Source of the DNA: a bacterium
Lineage (GTDB): Bacteria > UBA9089 > UBA9088 > JAGUXG01
Assembly: GCA_020061965.1 (NCBI GenBank)
Contig: JAGUXG010000192.1
Span: forward strand, 1 to 5,892
Direction: 5' to 3'
Length of the DNA stretch: 5,892 nt
The notes beneath the pieces are model-generated. The model made no database searches. It was not told where the DNA came from and saw only the letters and a list, made by a program, of their open reading frames with translations. This document shows, in pieces, positions 5,228-5,892 of this stretch (positions within the stretch are counted from its first letter, which is position 1; each line of letters opens with the position of its first letter). Both the position numbers and the translations under genes were made by a program.

Positions 5228-5892
5228 ATGGTAGAACTCTATGATACCACCTTGCGGGATGGGGCACAGACAGAGGGGATATCCTTCTCTCTTCTTGATA
5301 AGATTGCCATAGCTAAGGCGATTTGTAGGCTGGGGATAAGATATATAGAGGGTGGATGGCCTGGTTCAAACCAGAAGGATGATGAATTTTTCTCTTATGT
5401 TCAAAAGGAGAAGTTATCTTCTGAGATAATAGCCTTTGGTTCAACAGCTCATCCCAAGTATTCTGCTTGTGATGACCCCAATATCTCTGCCTTACTCAAA
5501 GCAAAGACAAAGATTATCACTATCTTCGGAAAAACCTGGGATTTTCAAGTAAAGAAGGCACTCCATATCTCCTTAGACGAAAACCTGAAGCTGATAAATG
5601 ACTCTGTCTCTTACCTTGTTTCAAAGGGAAGGAGAGTCTTCTTTGATGCGGAACACTTCTTTGATGGCTATAAAGCAAACCCCAGATATGCCAAAAAGGC
5701 AATAGAGGTAGCTGCAAATGCCGGGGCAGAGGTTGTTGTCCTCTGCGATACCAACGGAGGCACGCTCCCTCATCAGGTTGAGGAGATGATCTCTTGCCTA
5801 AAGAGCGATTGTTCTTTGGGCATCCATATCCACAACGACTCAGACCTTGCCTGTGCAAATACATTAGCAGGTATTCGTGCCGGATGCACTCA
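5228..5892 (+). CDS. cimA: Citramalate synthase, N-terminal part (truncated by window end)
   Basis: CimA condenses pyruvate with acetyl-CoA to (R)-citramalate, the first step of the threonine-independent route to 2-oxobutyrate and isoleucine. The 221 visible codons cover most of the DRE-TIM metallolyase barrel: YDTTLRDGAQ (5-14) with catalytic R10 and metal ligand D11, IEGGWPGSNQKDDEFF (40-55), IFGKTWDF (99-106), FFDAEHFFDGYKANP (138-152), LCDTNGGTLP (172-181) and the metal-binding HIHND (200-204). IEGGWPGSN and AEHFFDGYK are typical of the CimA/LeuA-like group rather than of isopropylmalate or homocitrate synthases. The start fits the family, in which YDTTLRDG lies close to the N-terminus. 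The C-terminal regulatory domain, which usually senses isoleucine, is outside the window. Confidence 0.93.
   Translation, partial: MVELYDTTLRDGAQTEGISFSLLDKIAIAKAICRLGIRYIEGGWPGSNQKDDEFFSYVQKEKLSSEIIAFGSTAHPKYSACDDPNISALLKAKTKIITIFGKTWDFQVKKALHISLDENLKLINDSVSYLVSKGRRVFFDAEHFFDGYKANPRYAKKAIEVAANAGAEVVVLCDTNGGTLPHQVEEMISCLKSDCSLGIHIHNDSDLACANTLAGIRAGCT

Noticed and set aside
5520..5864. 114-aa minus-strand open frame
   Set aside because: It is antisense to the conserved barrel of cimA, and its Arg/Pro/Gln-rich translation matches nothing.

Overview
The window looks like a piece of a chromosome from an uncultivated, moderately AT-rich bacterium. All genes are housekeeping or biosynthetic: there are no phage genes, transposases or CRISPR arrays. 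The intergenic spacers hold dispersed, heptad-like repeats, and most first genes lack Shine-Dalgarno (SD) sites. No marker fixes the phylum. A candidate-phylum lineage is a guess from general style, not a sequence-based assignment.

Layout, left to right. Positions 133-1936 (minus strand) are a two-gene riboflavin operon: riboflavin synthase, then bifunctional RibBA, overlapping by 20 bp, with a strong SD for the second gene inside the first. The operon is bracketed by two inverted copies of a repeat (about 3-100 and 2010-2087) that share an identical 34-bp core. Positions 2166-3140 (minus) encode a nucleotide-sugar 4,6-dehydratase/epimerase of the short-chain dehydrogenase (SDR) superfamily. 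It has a fully consensus sigma70-type promoter placed so that the transcript should start at or next to the ATG (leaderless mRNA). Divergently, 3287-4216 (plus) is accA, the carboxyltransferase alpha subunit of acetyl-CoA carboxylase. It is followed by a hairpin-forming spacer and by a DgkA-like lipid kinase fused to a PAP2-type lipid phosphatase domain (4321/4348-5040). A spacer of about 190 bp with strong nested inverted repeats leads to cimA (citramalate synthase), which starts at 5228, runs off the window and also has a promoter placed for a leaderless start.

The genes are not one pathway. They cover flavin cofactor synthesis, surface glycan sugar synthesis, fatty acid initiation, lipid carrier or diacylglycerol turnover, and acetyl-CoA-dependent isoleucine precursor synthesis. 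AccA and CimA both draw on acetyl-CoA, but I see no sign of co-regulation.

The most notable signals are in the spacers: two probable leaderless promoters, a 7-nt periodicity shared by several unrelated spacer repeat families, a shared motif abutting the ribE and accA starts, and an unidentified structured element before cimA. No clearly new multi-gene system is visible.
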